NCBI GenBank assembly: GCA_005223035.1
Contig: NJBK01000006.1
Span: 37,310 to 101,309 of the forward strand
DNA from: Chloroflexi bacterium B3_Chlor
Lineage (GTDB): Bacteria > Chloroflexota > Anaerolineae > UBA7937 > B3-Chlor
DNA length: 64,000 bases
Reading direction: 5' to 3'
Shown here: positions 16,596 through 23,939 of the stretch, piece by piece
Position numbering within the stretch: the first letter of the stretch is position 1
Layout: each line of letters opens with the position of its first letter
Made by a program: the position numbers and the translations under genes
The notes under the pieces: model-generated
Told to the model about the DNA's origin: nothing
Seen by the model: the letters and a program-made list of their open reading frames with translations, nothing else
The model's database searches: none

Positions 16596-17457
16596 AAGCC
16601 ATCCTCCGCTCGATGAGCTTCACGAATACTGATAGGCTGAGAGTCAAAACCAGATAGAGAAAGGCGACCGTATTCCAAGTCTCGAAGGTGCGGAACGTTC
16701 GAGCCCGATTCAGTTTGCCCAGATGGGTCAGTTCTCTAACCGCCAGAACCGAGATCAGAGACGAATCCTTCAGCATGGCTATGAAGTCGTTGCCCAGAGG
16801 GGGCAAGACCCTCCTGATGGCCTGAGGAAGGATGATGTACCGCATGCCCTGGAAATAGCCCATGCCCAGGGAACGCGCAGCCTCCATCTGTCCTCTCTGG
16901 ATCGACTGGATCCCCGCGCGGAACACCTCCGCCTCGAAGGCGGCGTAGGCGAAGGCCAAGCCTACAATCGCCCTGACTGTCATCTCCACATCTTGGATGC
17001 TGAGGTCGGCCAGACGGTCGGCCAACCCCACCAGTGGCCCGATGGCCAGGCTCCCTGACATCGTGGTGCCCAACCAGTTCAGGAACTGGAGGGCGAGGGG
17101 TGTTACAACGTAGGCGAAGTAGATGAGCAGCACCAGGATAGGGATACCCCTCACGACCTCGACGTACACGGAACTGATGGTGTAGAAAACCACGTTGTTC
17201 GAGACCCGTCCGAGGCCGAGAACAAGCCCCAGGATCAGAGCCAGGAAGAAGGAGATGAGGCTCACCCCGATGGTAAGTCGGACGCCCGCTCTGAGGAAGA
17301 GAAGGGCGTCCTGATAGGTAGGGGATATGAGGAAGAAGTAGACGATGAGAGCTCCCAGCAAGAGGATGATCAAAGCCCACCACGGCACGTCCGCCAGTCT
17401 TCCCGTCCACGGGATCAACTTGGACTCACGTTCCTCCGTCTTGGTCGTCACAGCCAT
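16585..17457 (-). CDS. polar amino-acid ABC transporter, permease
   Basis: About 290 residues, HisM/GlnP type. Hydrophobic segments start near residue 25, and the EAA-type coupling loop appears as [37 protein letters not shown] 17457 ([11 protein letters not shown]) is chosen over the track start because AAGGAG sits 7 bases upstream. An insertion with [19 protein letters not shown] between membrane segments makes it slightly longer than the shortest family members. A single permease gene suggests a homodimer. Confidence 0.92.
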
Positions 17458-17510
17458 TAGACGCTCCTTGTCCAGCCAGCAGGAGACCGGAAGAGTCAAG
17501 GCAACTCACA

Positions 17511-17539
17511 CCTGCGGGGCGCCAGAGGCGCCCCGCAGG
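17511..17539 (-). terminator. strong hairpin between binding-protein and permease genes
   Basis: CCTGCGGGGCGCC-AGA-GGCGCCCCGCAGG: a 13-bp perfect stem with a 3-base loop and no U tract. It lies in the 119-base gap after the substrate-binding protein. Such hairpins usually stabilise the upstream message or attenuate read-through, giving more binding protein than permease. Confidence 0.6.
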
Positions 17540-17576
17540 CACATCTCTCCAAGTGTCCCCCCAGCCTACTGCTTCA

Positions 17577-18449
17577 CTACTCCGGTGAGCAGGGCCGCAG
17601 GAGCCACTCTTCGCAGATCTCATCCATCGTGCCATCCGCGAATAGTTCCTGCAAAGCCCAGTTGAAGGGCACGACCAGATCGCTCATGGGCGGGAAGGGA
17701 AGGGCCAGGAGCTCTCCTCCGGTGACAGAAAAGGCGATCCTCAATTGGCCAGGGTTCGCGCCCATGAAGCCAATAGCTGCGACCTCGTCGATGATGACGG
17801 TATCTACCTCGCCGGCCATCAAGGCCACCATAGGCAAGTCGTAGGTCTCGTAGCTCTCGCACCTGTCCTCGCCGACGAGCTTCATGCAGGTGATCTCATT
17901 GGTGGTCCCGATCTGGGTGCCGATGTTCAGATCCGAGGCCACAAAGCTCTCCTCGTCGGCGAGCTCCGCCCGGTCGTCGTCGGCCTGGGCCATGATCACC
18001 TGGCCGTACTCGATGTATGGATCCGAATAGTCGACGACCAGAGATCGCGCCAGAGTGATGGTGATGCCGTCAAAGGCCACGTCATACTCGCCCGCCCCCA
18101 AGGCCTCAAACAGGCCCTCCCAGGCCACCACCACGAAGACCGCCTCGCAGTTCAACTTCTCACAGATGGCGCGCCCGACGTCGTAGTCCCAGCCCACCGA
18201 CTCATTGGTGTCCGCGTCTATGTAGTTGAAAGGCGGATAGGCGTCCTCCACCGCCATGCGGACCTCTCGACCGCCTAGGTCAGACGTCGGCCCAGTCGGC
18301 GGGCACTCTAGGGCCTCTGGGCATTCCGGCGGCGGTGGGCACTCTCCCGCCTCCGGGCACGGTGGGCACGGTGTCGCTGCCGGAGCGCAGCCAGCAACCA
18401 CCAAGCCCAGGATACTGATGAGCGTTACCAGTACAGCAAGCTTCTTCAT
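17577..18449 (-). CDS. amino-acid ABC transporter substrate-binding lipoprotein
   Basis: About 290 residues from ATG 18449 (MKKLAVLVTLISILGLVVAGC; lipobox VAGC). After the lipidated Cys comes an unusual Cys-Pro linker (CPPCPEAGECPPPPECPEAL). The periplasmic-binding fold family 3 follows: VRMAVEDAYPPFNYID, GWDYDVGRAICEKLNC, DVAFDGITITLARSLVVDYSDPY. It would present polar amino acids to the permease downstream. It is first in the operon and has its own strong promoter at 18513-18541. The track start 17 codons upstream is unlikely, since AAGGAGGAAAGAC precedes ATG 18449. Confidence 0.92.
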   Translation of the reverse strand: MKKLAVLVTLISILGLVVAGCAPAATPCPPCPEAGECPPPPECPEALECPPTGPTSDLGGREVRMAVEDAYPPFNYIDADTNESVGWDYDVGRAICEKLNCEAVFVVVAWEGLFEALGAGEYDVAFDGITITLARSLVVDYSDPYIEYGQVIMAQADDDRAELADEESFVASDLNIGTQIGTTNEITCMKLVGEDRCESYETYDLPMVALMAGEVDTVIIDEVAAIGFMGANPGQLRIAFSVTGGELLALPFPPMSDLVVPFNWALQELFADGTMDEICEEWLLRPCSPE

Positions 18450-18512
18450 GTCTTTCCTCCTTCTTCGATAATCTGCTTCCCCCCAAGGGAAGCACGCCAA
18501 TACTGCCCCGCA

Positions 18513-18541
18513 ATTCTAGCATGTGTTGGAAACTTTGTCAA
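18513..18541 (-). promoter_or_regulatory. near-consensus sigma70 promoter of the amino-acid ABC transporter
   Basis: On the minus strand: TTGACA, 17-base spacer, TAGAAT. About 65 bases from the binding-protein start. Confidence 0.75.
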
Positions 18542-18730
18542 GTCTGTTCTGTCGATGCCAAGACCCAGTAGTTGCGGTAGAATCATCTCATACATCAGTG
18601 CGAGGAGTTGCCTGGAGCGAACGAGGAAGAAGAGAGGGAAGTTAGAAGCAAACAGAACGGCAAGGTGACTCTACCGGTACGAGGCAAGGGCATCGCGACA
18701 TTGAAGTTCCAGTTGGAAGCCTAGTGTCAA

Positions 18731-18770
18731 GCCGAGGAGCGAGGTGCTTCACTTCGCTCAGAATGACGGC
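18731..18770. repeat. REP-like element, copy 1
   Basis: Contains GCTTCACTTCGCTCAGAATGAC, matching copy 3 (downstream of the GIY-YIG gene) in the same orientation and copy 2 in the opposite orientation. It lies in the 370-base stretch between the transporter promoter and the GIY-YIG gene, which holds no gene. Confidence 0.6.
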
Positions 18771-18811
18771 GGCACACGATCTTTGACAATATTGGGCAAA
18801 TCGACCGACTT

Positions 18812-18870
18812 TGTCATTCTGAGGAGCGAAGCGACGCCTCTCCTGAGCCCGGCCAAAGGAAAGAATCTCT
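18812..18870. repeat. REP-like element, copy 2 (inverted)
   Basis: TGTCATTCTGAGGAGCGAAG... ending in AAAGAATCTC. Its ends are the reverse complement of the ends of copy 3, so copies 2 and 3 form imperfect inverted repeats around the GIY-YIG gene. Confidence 0.65.
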
Positions 18871-18913
18871 GTAGCCCGCCGCAGCACGACGCGATCTTCG
18901 CGGGGAAGCTCGC

Positions 18914-19204
18914 ATGAAGCAATACTACGTCTACATCATGACCAATAGATCACGGACTCTCTACACCGGTGTGACCAACGACCTTCAACGGCGCGTCTAT
19001 CAACATCAGCATGGAATGGGTTCCAGGTTCACCAGCAAGTACAACATCGATCGCCTCGCGTATTTCCAGGTCTTCGCCGACATTCGTGACGCCATCGCTC
19101 GTGAGAAGCAGATCAAGTGGTGGCTCCGCGCCAAGAAGGTGGCGCTGATCGAGTCTACGAACCCAACCTGGGACGACCTGAGTACTGACTGGTACGAGAA
19201 GTGA
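18914..19204 (+). CDS. small GIY-YIG endonuclease
   Basis: 96 residues, the single-domain UPF0213/YhbQ-like size. GIY appears as YYVYIMT, YIG as LYTGVT, then NDLQRRVYQHQHG with the catalytic Arg, and AREKQIKWW with the metal-binding Glu. Such proteins cut DNA; roles of the stand-alone form are poorly known. The gene is enclosed by inverted REP-like repeats (18812-18870 and 19220-19248), which suggests that gene and repeats move or spread as a unit. ATG 18914 follows GGGGAAGCTCGC. Confidence 0.88.
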   Translation: MKQYYVYIMTNRSRTLYTGVTNDLQRRVYQHQHGMGSRFTSKYNIDRLAYFQVFADIRDAIAREKQIKWWLRAKKVALIESTNPTWDDLSTDWYEK

Positions 19205-19219
19205 CGCCCTTTGCCGTGT

Positions 19220-19248
19220 GAGATTTTTCGCTTCGGTCAGAATGACAG
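19220..19248. repeat. REP-like element, copy 3
   Basis: GAGATTTTTCGCTTCGGTCAGAATGACAG. It is the inverted partner of copy 2, and its outer end abuts the duplicated THEP1 fragment exactly. Confidence 0.65.
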
Positions 19249-19358
19249 CCGCCCAGGGGTGGTCTCAAGACCACAGTGATGAAGAAGGCGCTAGACAGAC
19301 TGGGGGGACGTGCCGGAGGCTTCCACACCGCCGAGATACGGAAAAGCGGTCGTCGTCA
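19248..19358 (+). pseudogene. duplicated fragment of the THEP1 NTPase gene
   Basis: About 110 bases here match 13930-14038 of the intact THEP1 gene with only a few differences (for example GACCACAGTGAT-AAGAAGGC and CTAGACAGACTGG-GGGAC in both). It carries the P-loop region but no start and no downstream part. A small insertion (GGTCTCAAG for GGGCAAG) shifts the frame in the P-loop. It begins at the REP copy 3 edge and ends one base before the stop codon of the DnaQ-WYL gene, so it is a recent local duplication. Confidence 0.85.
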
Positions 19359-19359
19359 C

Positions 19360-20190
19360 CTACGAATCTGACCGCATCTCGACAATACGGTCCAGACGGA
19401 AAGTGCGCTGTTCGCTGCGCAGGTGGCACATAGCGACGAGGTACAGTTGTCCTCCGTATGCCGTCACCCGCAGAGGGCTGACAACGCGCAGCGTCTCCTG
19501 ATTACTGGCGGAGACGTATCTCAACTCCAGCTCGCCCTCACACCGCAACGCCTCCTCTATTTGCGGAGGAAGAACCACGACTTCTCTCTGAGGCGGCCGA
19601 ATCATGCCTCCTTGCAGGTCTGTGAGATCTCCGAGGGTCGAAACACCTCTGTCGAGCAGATCGGCCAAGAAGTAGTCAAGGACCTGCTTGGTAGTCAGAA
19701 CATCGCCCATTGCGCGATGTTGATCCCGGGCCTCAATGCCCAGGGATCGAGCAACATGCTGTAGACTGTTGCTGGCGAAGGAGTAGCAGCGACGAGCCAA
19801 AGACAGGGTGTCAACGACCAAGCTACTTGCAAAGGGGACGCGGCAGATCTCGAACTCCGCGGCCAGGAAACCCAAGTCGAAGGGGGCGTTGTGTGCTACC
19901 AAGACCGTCTCATTGAGCATCTCCAGCACCGGAGGAGCGATGTCCGCGAAGAGAGGAGCGTCGATCACATCCTCATCTCTGATGCCATTGACGGCAAAGG
20001 CTCCCGGTGAGATCGACCGCCCCGGGTTCACAAGGCTGTGGAAGCGACCCAGCTCGGCGCCACCCTGACACTGGAGCAACGCAATCTCACAGACACGGTC
20101 TCCGAAGTGAGGGTTTAGGCCAGTTGTCTCCACATCTAGAACGGTGAACGTCACACCGTCAAGCGGAGTCGACAAGGCAGGCGTTTCCAC
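19360..20190 (-). CDS. DnaQ-like DEDDh 3'-5' exonuclease fused to a WYL-like domain
   Basis: 276 residues. Residues 10-175 are a DEDDh exonuclease: VLDVETTGL (Asp19, Glu21), LVAHNAPFDLGFL, and DQHRAMGDV with the catalytic His and last Asp. After a linker, residues 205-276 (LELRYVSASNQETLRVVSP, TAYGGQLYLVAMCHL, RTFRLDRIVEMR) follow the WYL pattern, a ligand- or nucleic-acid-sensing module. The gene starts 8 bases after the PlsC stop. Its stop codon lies against the THEP1 fragment, so the last few residues may have been changed by that event. A repair or surveillance role is possible but not shown. Confidence 0.85.
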   Translation of the reverse strand: METPALSTPLDGVTFTVLDVETTGLNPHFGDRVCEIALLQCQGGAELGRFHSLVNPGRSISPGAFAVNGIRDEDVIDAPLFADIAPPVLEMLNETVLVAHNAPFDLGFLAAEFEICRVPFASSLVVDTLSLARRCYSFASNSLQHVARSLGIEARDQHRAMGDVLTTKQVLDYFLADLLDRGVSTLGDLTDLQGGMIRPPQREVVVLPPQIEEALRCEGELELRYVSASNQETLRVVSPLRVTAYGGQLYLVAMCHLRSEQRTFRLDRIVEMRSDS

Positions 20191-20198
20191 CAGATCCC

Positions 20199-20834
20199 CT
20201 ACTCGACACTGTCGGCGTAAACGCCCCTGTACTCTGGCGGCAACAGCTCCGCCAGCCGCTCCATGATGAAATCGGCGTCAGCCTGTCGCTCCTCCTTGCG
20301 GGACGCGTACTTGCGGCCCTCCGGAAGCCTGAACACCTTGCCTATTACGACCTTGAGGTGAGGGCGCCGGAAGCTGCGCCACTCACCCGAGACCTTGTCA
20401 GTTCCGATAAGGCCTATGGGCAAGATGGGCACATCCGCCTTGCGGGCAATGAACACGGACCCCGGCTTGCCCCTCTCCAAAGAATCTGTCACGCTCATCC
20501 TCCCCTCGGGCGCTATGGCCAACACTCCCCCTTCCTTCAACACCGCCAGGGCTTGTCGCAGCGCCTCACGGTCATATCGCCCACGATCCACCCAGATAAC
20601 ACTGGTCAGGCCCAGCAGTTGCCCGGTCACGGGCACACGCTGCAAGTCCTTCAACGCTATGCCTGTTGCCTGATAGGGGAGCGCAGCGATCGCCAACGGA
20701 GCGTCCCACCAGGCCAGGTGATTGAACACGAGCAGCAGAGGCCCGCCCGGTGGCAGATTCTCCCTCCCTTCTACCTCCCAGTGGGTCAGGAGATTCAGCA
20801 GCACGGTCACGAGGACCTTGAAAGCCCGATCCAT
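20199..20834 (-). CDS. plsC: 1-acyl-sn-glycerol-3-phosphate acyltransferase (PlsC family)
   Basis: About 211 residues from ATG 20834, which has GGAGGTG 7 bases upstream; the track start 12 codons earlier has none. Motif I is NHLAWWD (His39, Asp44), motif III is APEGRMSVTDS, and a hydrophobic N-terminal segment (VLVTVLLNLLTHW) places it at the membrane. It would add the second acyl chain to lysophosphatidic acid in phospholipid synthesis. Other acyltransferases of the superfamily share these motifs, so exact specificity is open. Confidence 0.88.
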   Translation of the reverse strand: MDRAFKVLVTVLLNLLTHWEVEGRENLPPGGPLLLVFNHLAWWDAPLAIAALPYQATGIALKDLQRVPVTGQLLGLTSVIWVDRGRYDREALRQALAVLKEGGVLAIAPEGRMSVTDSLERGKPGSVFIARKADVPILPIGLIGTDKVSGEWRSFRRPHLKVVIGKVFRLPEGRKYASRKEERQADADFIMERLAELLPPEYRGVYADSVE

Positions 20835-20951
20835 AGTCCACACCTCCGACATCAGAAAAGCCAGGGGCAATCCCTAGCTATCATTCTCAGGCGATGCGCT
20901 GCAAAAAGGGGTCGCTGCATTCGCCAGCAGCATCCATGAGGAGTCTTCTCA

Positions 20952-21986
20952 CTAGTAGTGGTTCACCACCTTGGTTCCGATAGGTGCCCAGTTGAAGAGC
21001 CAACCTGCGTCGGGTATGCTGAGATTCGTGCAGCCGTGGCTCATGGGGGTGCCGAAGTTGTTGTGCCAGAACGTGCCGTGAAGCGAATAACCAGCATAGT
21101 AGTACATGCAGTAGGGGACGTTCGGCAGGTAGTAGTAGTCGCCACGAGCGTGCGAGCCCCCGGTCATGTCGTCATATCTGTACTTGCGTTGGATACGAAA
21201 GGTCCCGGCAGGGGTAGGATACCGGGCTATGCCAGTCGACACGCGAGCGGTGTAGACCACACGATTCCCCTCGTAGGCCCTCAAGGTCTGCGTGCTGAGG
21301 TTGACATCTATCCACTTTGCACCTGGGTCGGCAGAACCGCTGGGCGCGCTGGGAGTAGTGCTACTGGGTGGAGTCGTACTTCCCCCAGGAATCTTGAGCC
21401 GCTGGCCCACGTAGATGAGGGAGGGGTTGGCCAGATTGTTGGCCGCCGCTATCGCCCTCACGGTAGTCCCGTACATCCGAGCGATGCGGGCCAGAATCTC
21501 GCCTCGCCGCACCACGTGGATGACGGTCGAGCCTTGAGCCTGAGTAGGCGGGGTCGTTGCCGACGAGGACGGCACCTTGAGCCTTTGTCCGACCCAGATG
21601 AAGTTGGGATTGCGGAGCCCATTCACGCTTGCCAGGTAGCTGACGGTGGTTCCGTACCGTGCAGCGAGGATACGAAGGGTGTCGCCTCGCCGCACAACGT
21701 GTATACTGGTGCTGCCTGCCGATGGCGAAAACCCATTAGTGGGGATGATCAATCGTTGGCCCGCATAGACGAAATTGGGGTTGCGCAGGTTGTTTGCATT
21801 GACGATGGCGCTGGTCGTAGTGCCATACCGTCGCGCTATCAGGTAGAGGGTCTCTCCCCATCGTACGATGTGCACCACCGGATCGGCGGCCCTGGATGTT
21901 GCCTGGACAGGGGCGACCAAGAGACCCAGTTGAGCTACCAACACAATTAGGGCTACGAGCCCCTGCAACCTCAATCTTCTGCTCAT
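20952..21986 (-). CDS. secreted L,D-transpeptidase (YkuD) with three LysM domains
   Basis: 344 residues: a signal peptide (LVALIVLVAQLGLLVAPVQA), three LysM repeats (HIVRWGETLYLIARRYGTT, HVVRRGDTLRILAARYGTT, HVVRRGEILARIARMYGTT, each ending GQRLxIP), a Ser/Thr-Pro linker, then a YkuD domain from about 225. The catalytic motif HGTFWHNNFGTPMSHGCTNL holds His and Cys. It should bind peptidoglycan and form 3-3 cross-links or attach proteins. The promoter at 22063-22091 serves this gene alone. Confidence 0.95.
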   Translation of the reverse strand: MSRRLRLQGLVALIVLVAQLGLLVAPVQATSRAADPVVHIVRWGETLYLIARRYGTTTSAIVNANNLRNPNFVYAGQRLIIPTNGFSPSAGSTSIHVVRRGDTLRILAARYGTTVSYLASVNGLRNPNFIWVGQRLKVPSSSATTPPTQAQGSTVIHVVRRGEILARIARMYGTTVRAIAAANNLANPSLIYVGQRLKIPGGSTTPPSSTTPSAPSGSADPGAKWIDVNLSTQTLRAYEGNRVVYTARVSTGIARYPTPAGTFRIQRKYRYDDMTGGSHARGDYYYLPNVPYCMYYYAGYSLHGTFWHNNFGTPMSHGCTNLSIPDAGWLFNWAPIGTKVVNHY

Positions 21987-22062
21987 GCGTGCGTTCCCAT
22001 GAACCCAAACCTGTCAGACAAACACCTTGCTTGCACCCGCCGAGACGCCGCCAAGCATGCTC

Positions 22063-22091
22063 ATTATACCACGTTGAAGCGAGAAAGTAAA
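22063..22091 (-). promoter_or_regulatory. sigma70-type promoter of the LysM-YkuD gene
   Basis: On the minus strand: TTTACT, 17-base spacer, TATAAT, starting a few bases after the queD stop. Confidence 0.65.
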
Positions 22092-22096
22092 GGAGG

Positions 22097-22468
22097 TCAA
22101 CCCGAGGCTGCCGAGTAGGTCACCCAGGCATCTGGGGATTCCCAGACTTCGACGGCGCTCAGACGCGCTCCCTCGACGGACTCCTCAAGCTCCTCATAGA
22201 TCAGGCGAGCGATATTCTCCGAACTAGGGTTCAGCTCGTTGAAGGGTGGTAACTCGTTCAGGTACGCATGGTCGAAGCGCTCGATGATCGGTTGCAAGGC
22301 TTCCTTCAGGGCGGTGAAGTCATAGGCCAAGCCCATTTCATCCAGTTCGTCGGCCTCGAGGCAGACCACCACCTGGTAGCGATGCCCATGCAGGGCTTCG
22401 CATTTGCCGCTGTATCCCCGAAGCGCGTGGGCGGCATCAAAATGGCGCTTAACACGAACCTGATACAT
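22097..22468 (-). CDS. queD: 6-carboxytetrahydropterin synthase (QueD/PTPS family)
   Basis: 123 residues. Zinc histidines are H14 (HFDAAH), H27 and H29 (CEALHGHRY), with the catalytic Cys23 in the CxxxHGH motif. The enzyme makes 6-carboxy-tetrahydropterin from dihydroneopterin triphosphate in queuosine synthesis; some homologues act in folate or biopterin routes. QueC, QueE and QueF are not in the window. It overlaps the end of rdgB by 20 bases, so the two are translated together. Confidence 0.9.
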   Translation of the reverse strand: MYQVRVKRHFDAAHALRGYSGKCEALHGHRYQVVVCLEADELDEMGLAYDFTALKEALQPIIERFDHAYLNELPPFNELNPSSENIARLIYEELEESVEGARLSAVEVWESPDAWVTYSAASG

Positions 22469-23078
22469 GTCGCCTCCTCAGCATCCTCTCCAGGATAGGC
22501 CTGATGTCCTGAGCGGCCCTCGCTCGATGGCTGATGCGGTTCTTGACCTCAGGGGCAAGCTGCGCCATGGTCTTCTCTTGATCTGGCAGGTAGAAGATGG
22601 GATCGTAACCAAAGCCATAGCCTCCGCGCGGCGCTAGCGCTATCATGCCCTCGCAAGTCCCCTCCGCCGTGTACACCTGCCCCTCTGGTTCAGCCACCGC
22701 AATCACGCAGCGAAAGCGCGCCCCTCGCTCCTCGCAAGGCACGTCTCGCATCCTTTCCAGCAGGAACTGGTACCTGTGTTCATCGGTCGCTCCACGTCCC
22801 GCATACCGGGCCGATTGCACTCCGGGAGCTCCACCCAGTGCGTCCACCTCCAGGCCTGAATCATCGGCCAGAGTGAGAAGACCACTGATGCGCGCGTACT
22901 CCTCGGCCTTGTGGACTGCGTTGTCGGCGAAGGTCTCACCCGTCTCCTCCACCTCATCGGTGATTCCCTCCCGCGTCAGATAGGTGAGAGTAATGGGCAG
23001 GCCAGCCAGGAGTTGCTCGTACTCCCTCAGTTTGCCCGGGTTTCCGGTAGCGACAAGTAGCCTGGTGGTTTCACACAT
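22449..23078 (-). CDS. rdgB: dITP/XTP pyrophosphatase (RdgB/HAM1)
   Basis: About 209 residues from ATG 23078 (MCETTRLLVATGNPGK). The longer track form would overlap the previous gene and adds 39 unrelated residues. Family motifs are TGNPGK, LADDSGLEVDALGGAPGVQSARYAG and GYGFGYDPIFYLPDQEKTMAQL. It removes deaminated purine nucleotides (dITP, XTP) before they enter DNA. It lies between an alpha/beta hydrolase gene (20 bases upstream) and queD. Confidence 0.93.
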   Translation of the reverse strand: MCETTRLLVATGNPGKLREYEQLLAGLPITLTYLTREGITDEVEETGETFADNAVHKAEEYARISGLLTLADDSGLEVDALGGAPGVQSARYAGRGATDEHRYQFLLERMRDVPCEERGARFRCVIAVAEPEGQVYTAEGTCEGMIALAPRGGYGFGYDPIFYLPDQEKTMAQLAPEVKNRISHRARAAQDIRPILERMLRRRHVSGSC

Positions 23079-23098
23079 CCCTTGGCTCCCACGCCGTG

Positions 23099-23881
23099 TC
23101 ACGCCGAGCCATCGCGGGGGAAGCGGCGGTTCAGAAAGTCCAAGACTGTCTCGTTGAGCTCCTGTGGGAGCAGCCCCGGCACCCAATGGTCGCAATCAAG
23201 CATCACCAACTCGGAATCGGGGATGCCGGCATGAAGCTCCTCGGATAGAAGCGGCGGACTGATCGAGTCCCTGCCACCGTGAACGATAAGGGTCGGGCAT
23301 GTGATCTCATTCGCGCGGCGGTAGGCGATTTCTTCGTCCTCTTCGAGACGAGCTATGACGGCCGCGCTGTAGTTCCGCAGGAGAACGCGCCACCGCTCCT
23401 CTCCGTGTAGACGAGCAAGCCCGCTCGCCCATCCCGAATCGATGCTGTCAGGGTCTCTCATGCTCTCCCAGAGTTCGAAAAGGCCCGGCGCAATGTCCCG
23501 GTTGATCCTGGCTGCGGCCGACACCAGGATAAGGGACTTGACCAGCTCAGGAGCGGCGAAGTAGAACCAAGAGGCGAGAGAAGATCCCATGCTGAGACCA
23601 CAGATATGGACCGGGCCCAGATCGAGAGACGAAACGAGCGTTACTACGTCAGAGGCCGCAAGTTGGAAGAAACCGGGCCCGGTAATGGTCTCCGGATGGT
23701 CAGTTCGACCGTGTCCCCTCAGATCGGGGACGATGAGCTGGAACCTTTCACCAAAGACAGGAATCTGGTGCTTCCAGTCACTCCGGCCAGTGCGCCCAAA
23801 CCCATGAAGTAGGAGTATGGGGTCCCCCTCACCGTCGAGCTCGTAGAATATGTCCAGACCGTTCGCGCGAAAATAGGACAC
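23099..23881 (-). CDS. alpha/beta hydrolase
   Basis: 260 residues from GTG 23881 with GGAGGAGA upstream. All catalytic elements are present: oxyanion HGFGRTG, nucleophile elbow CGLSMGSS, acid HGGRDSISPP and His in DCDHWVPG. This is the epoxide-hydrolase/haloperoxidase-like group; the substrate is unknown. The leader is very short, since the promoter -10 ends only about 19 bases before the start. It heads an operon with rdgB and queD. Confidence 0.85.
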   Translation of the reverse strand: MSYFRANGLDIFYELDGEGDPILLLHGFGRTGRSDWKHQIPVFGERFQLIVPDLRGHGRTDHPETITGPGFFQLAASDVVTLVSSLDLGPVHICGLSMGSSLASWFYFAAPELVKSLILVSAAARINRDIAPGLFELWESMRDPDSIDSGWASGLARLHGEERWRVLLRNYSAAVIARLEEDEEIAYRRANEITCPTLIVHGGRDSISPPLLSEELHAGIPDSELVMLDCDHWVPGLLPQELNETVLDFLNRRFPRDGSA

Positions 23882-23899
23882 GATGCACTCTCCTCCACC

Positions 23900-23928
23900 A
23901 TTCTACCACCGGCGAGGCCACTTGACAA
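23900..23928 (-). promoter_or_regulatory. sigma70-type promoter of the hydrolase-rdgB-queD operon
   Basis: On the minus strand: TTGTCA, 17-base spacer, TAGAAT. Confidence 0.65.
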
Positions 23929-23939
23929 TTGAGGTTATG

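Noticed and set aside
20958-21950. 330-residue plus-strand ORF antisense to the LysM-YkuD gene
   Set aside because: The minus frame has three LysM repeats and an intact YkuD motif; the plus ORF has no recognisable motif and arises from the base composition.
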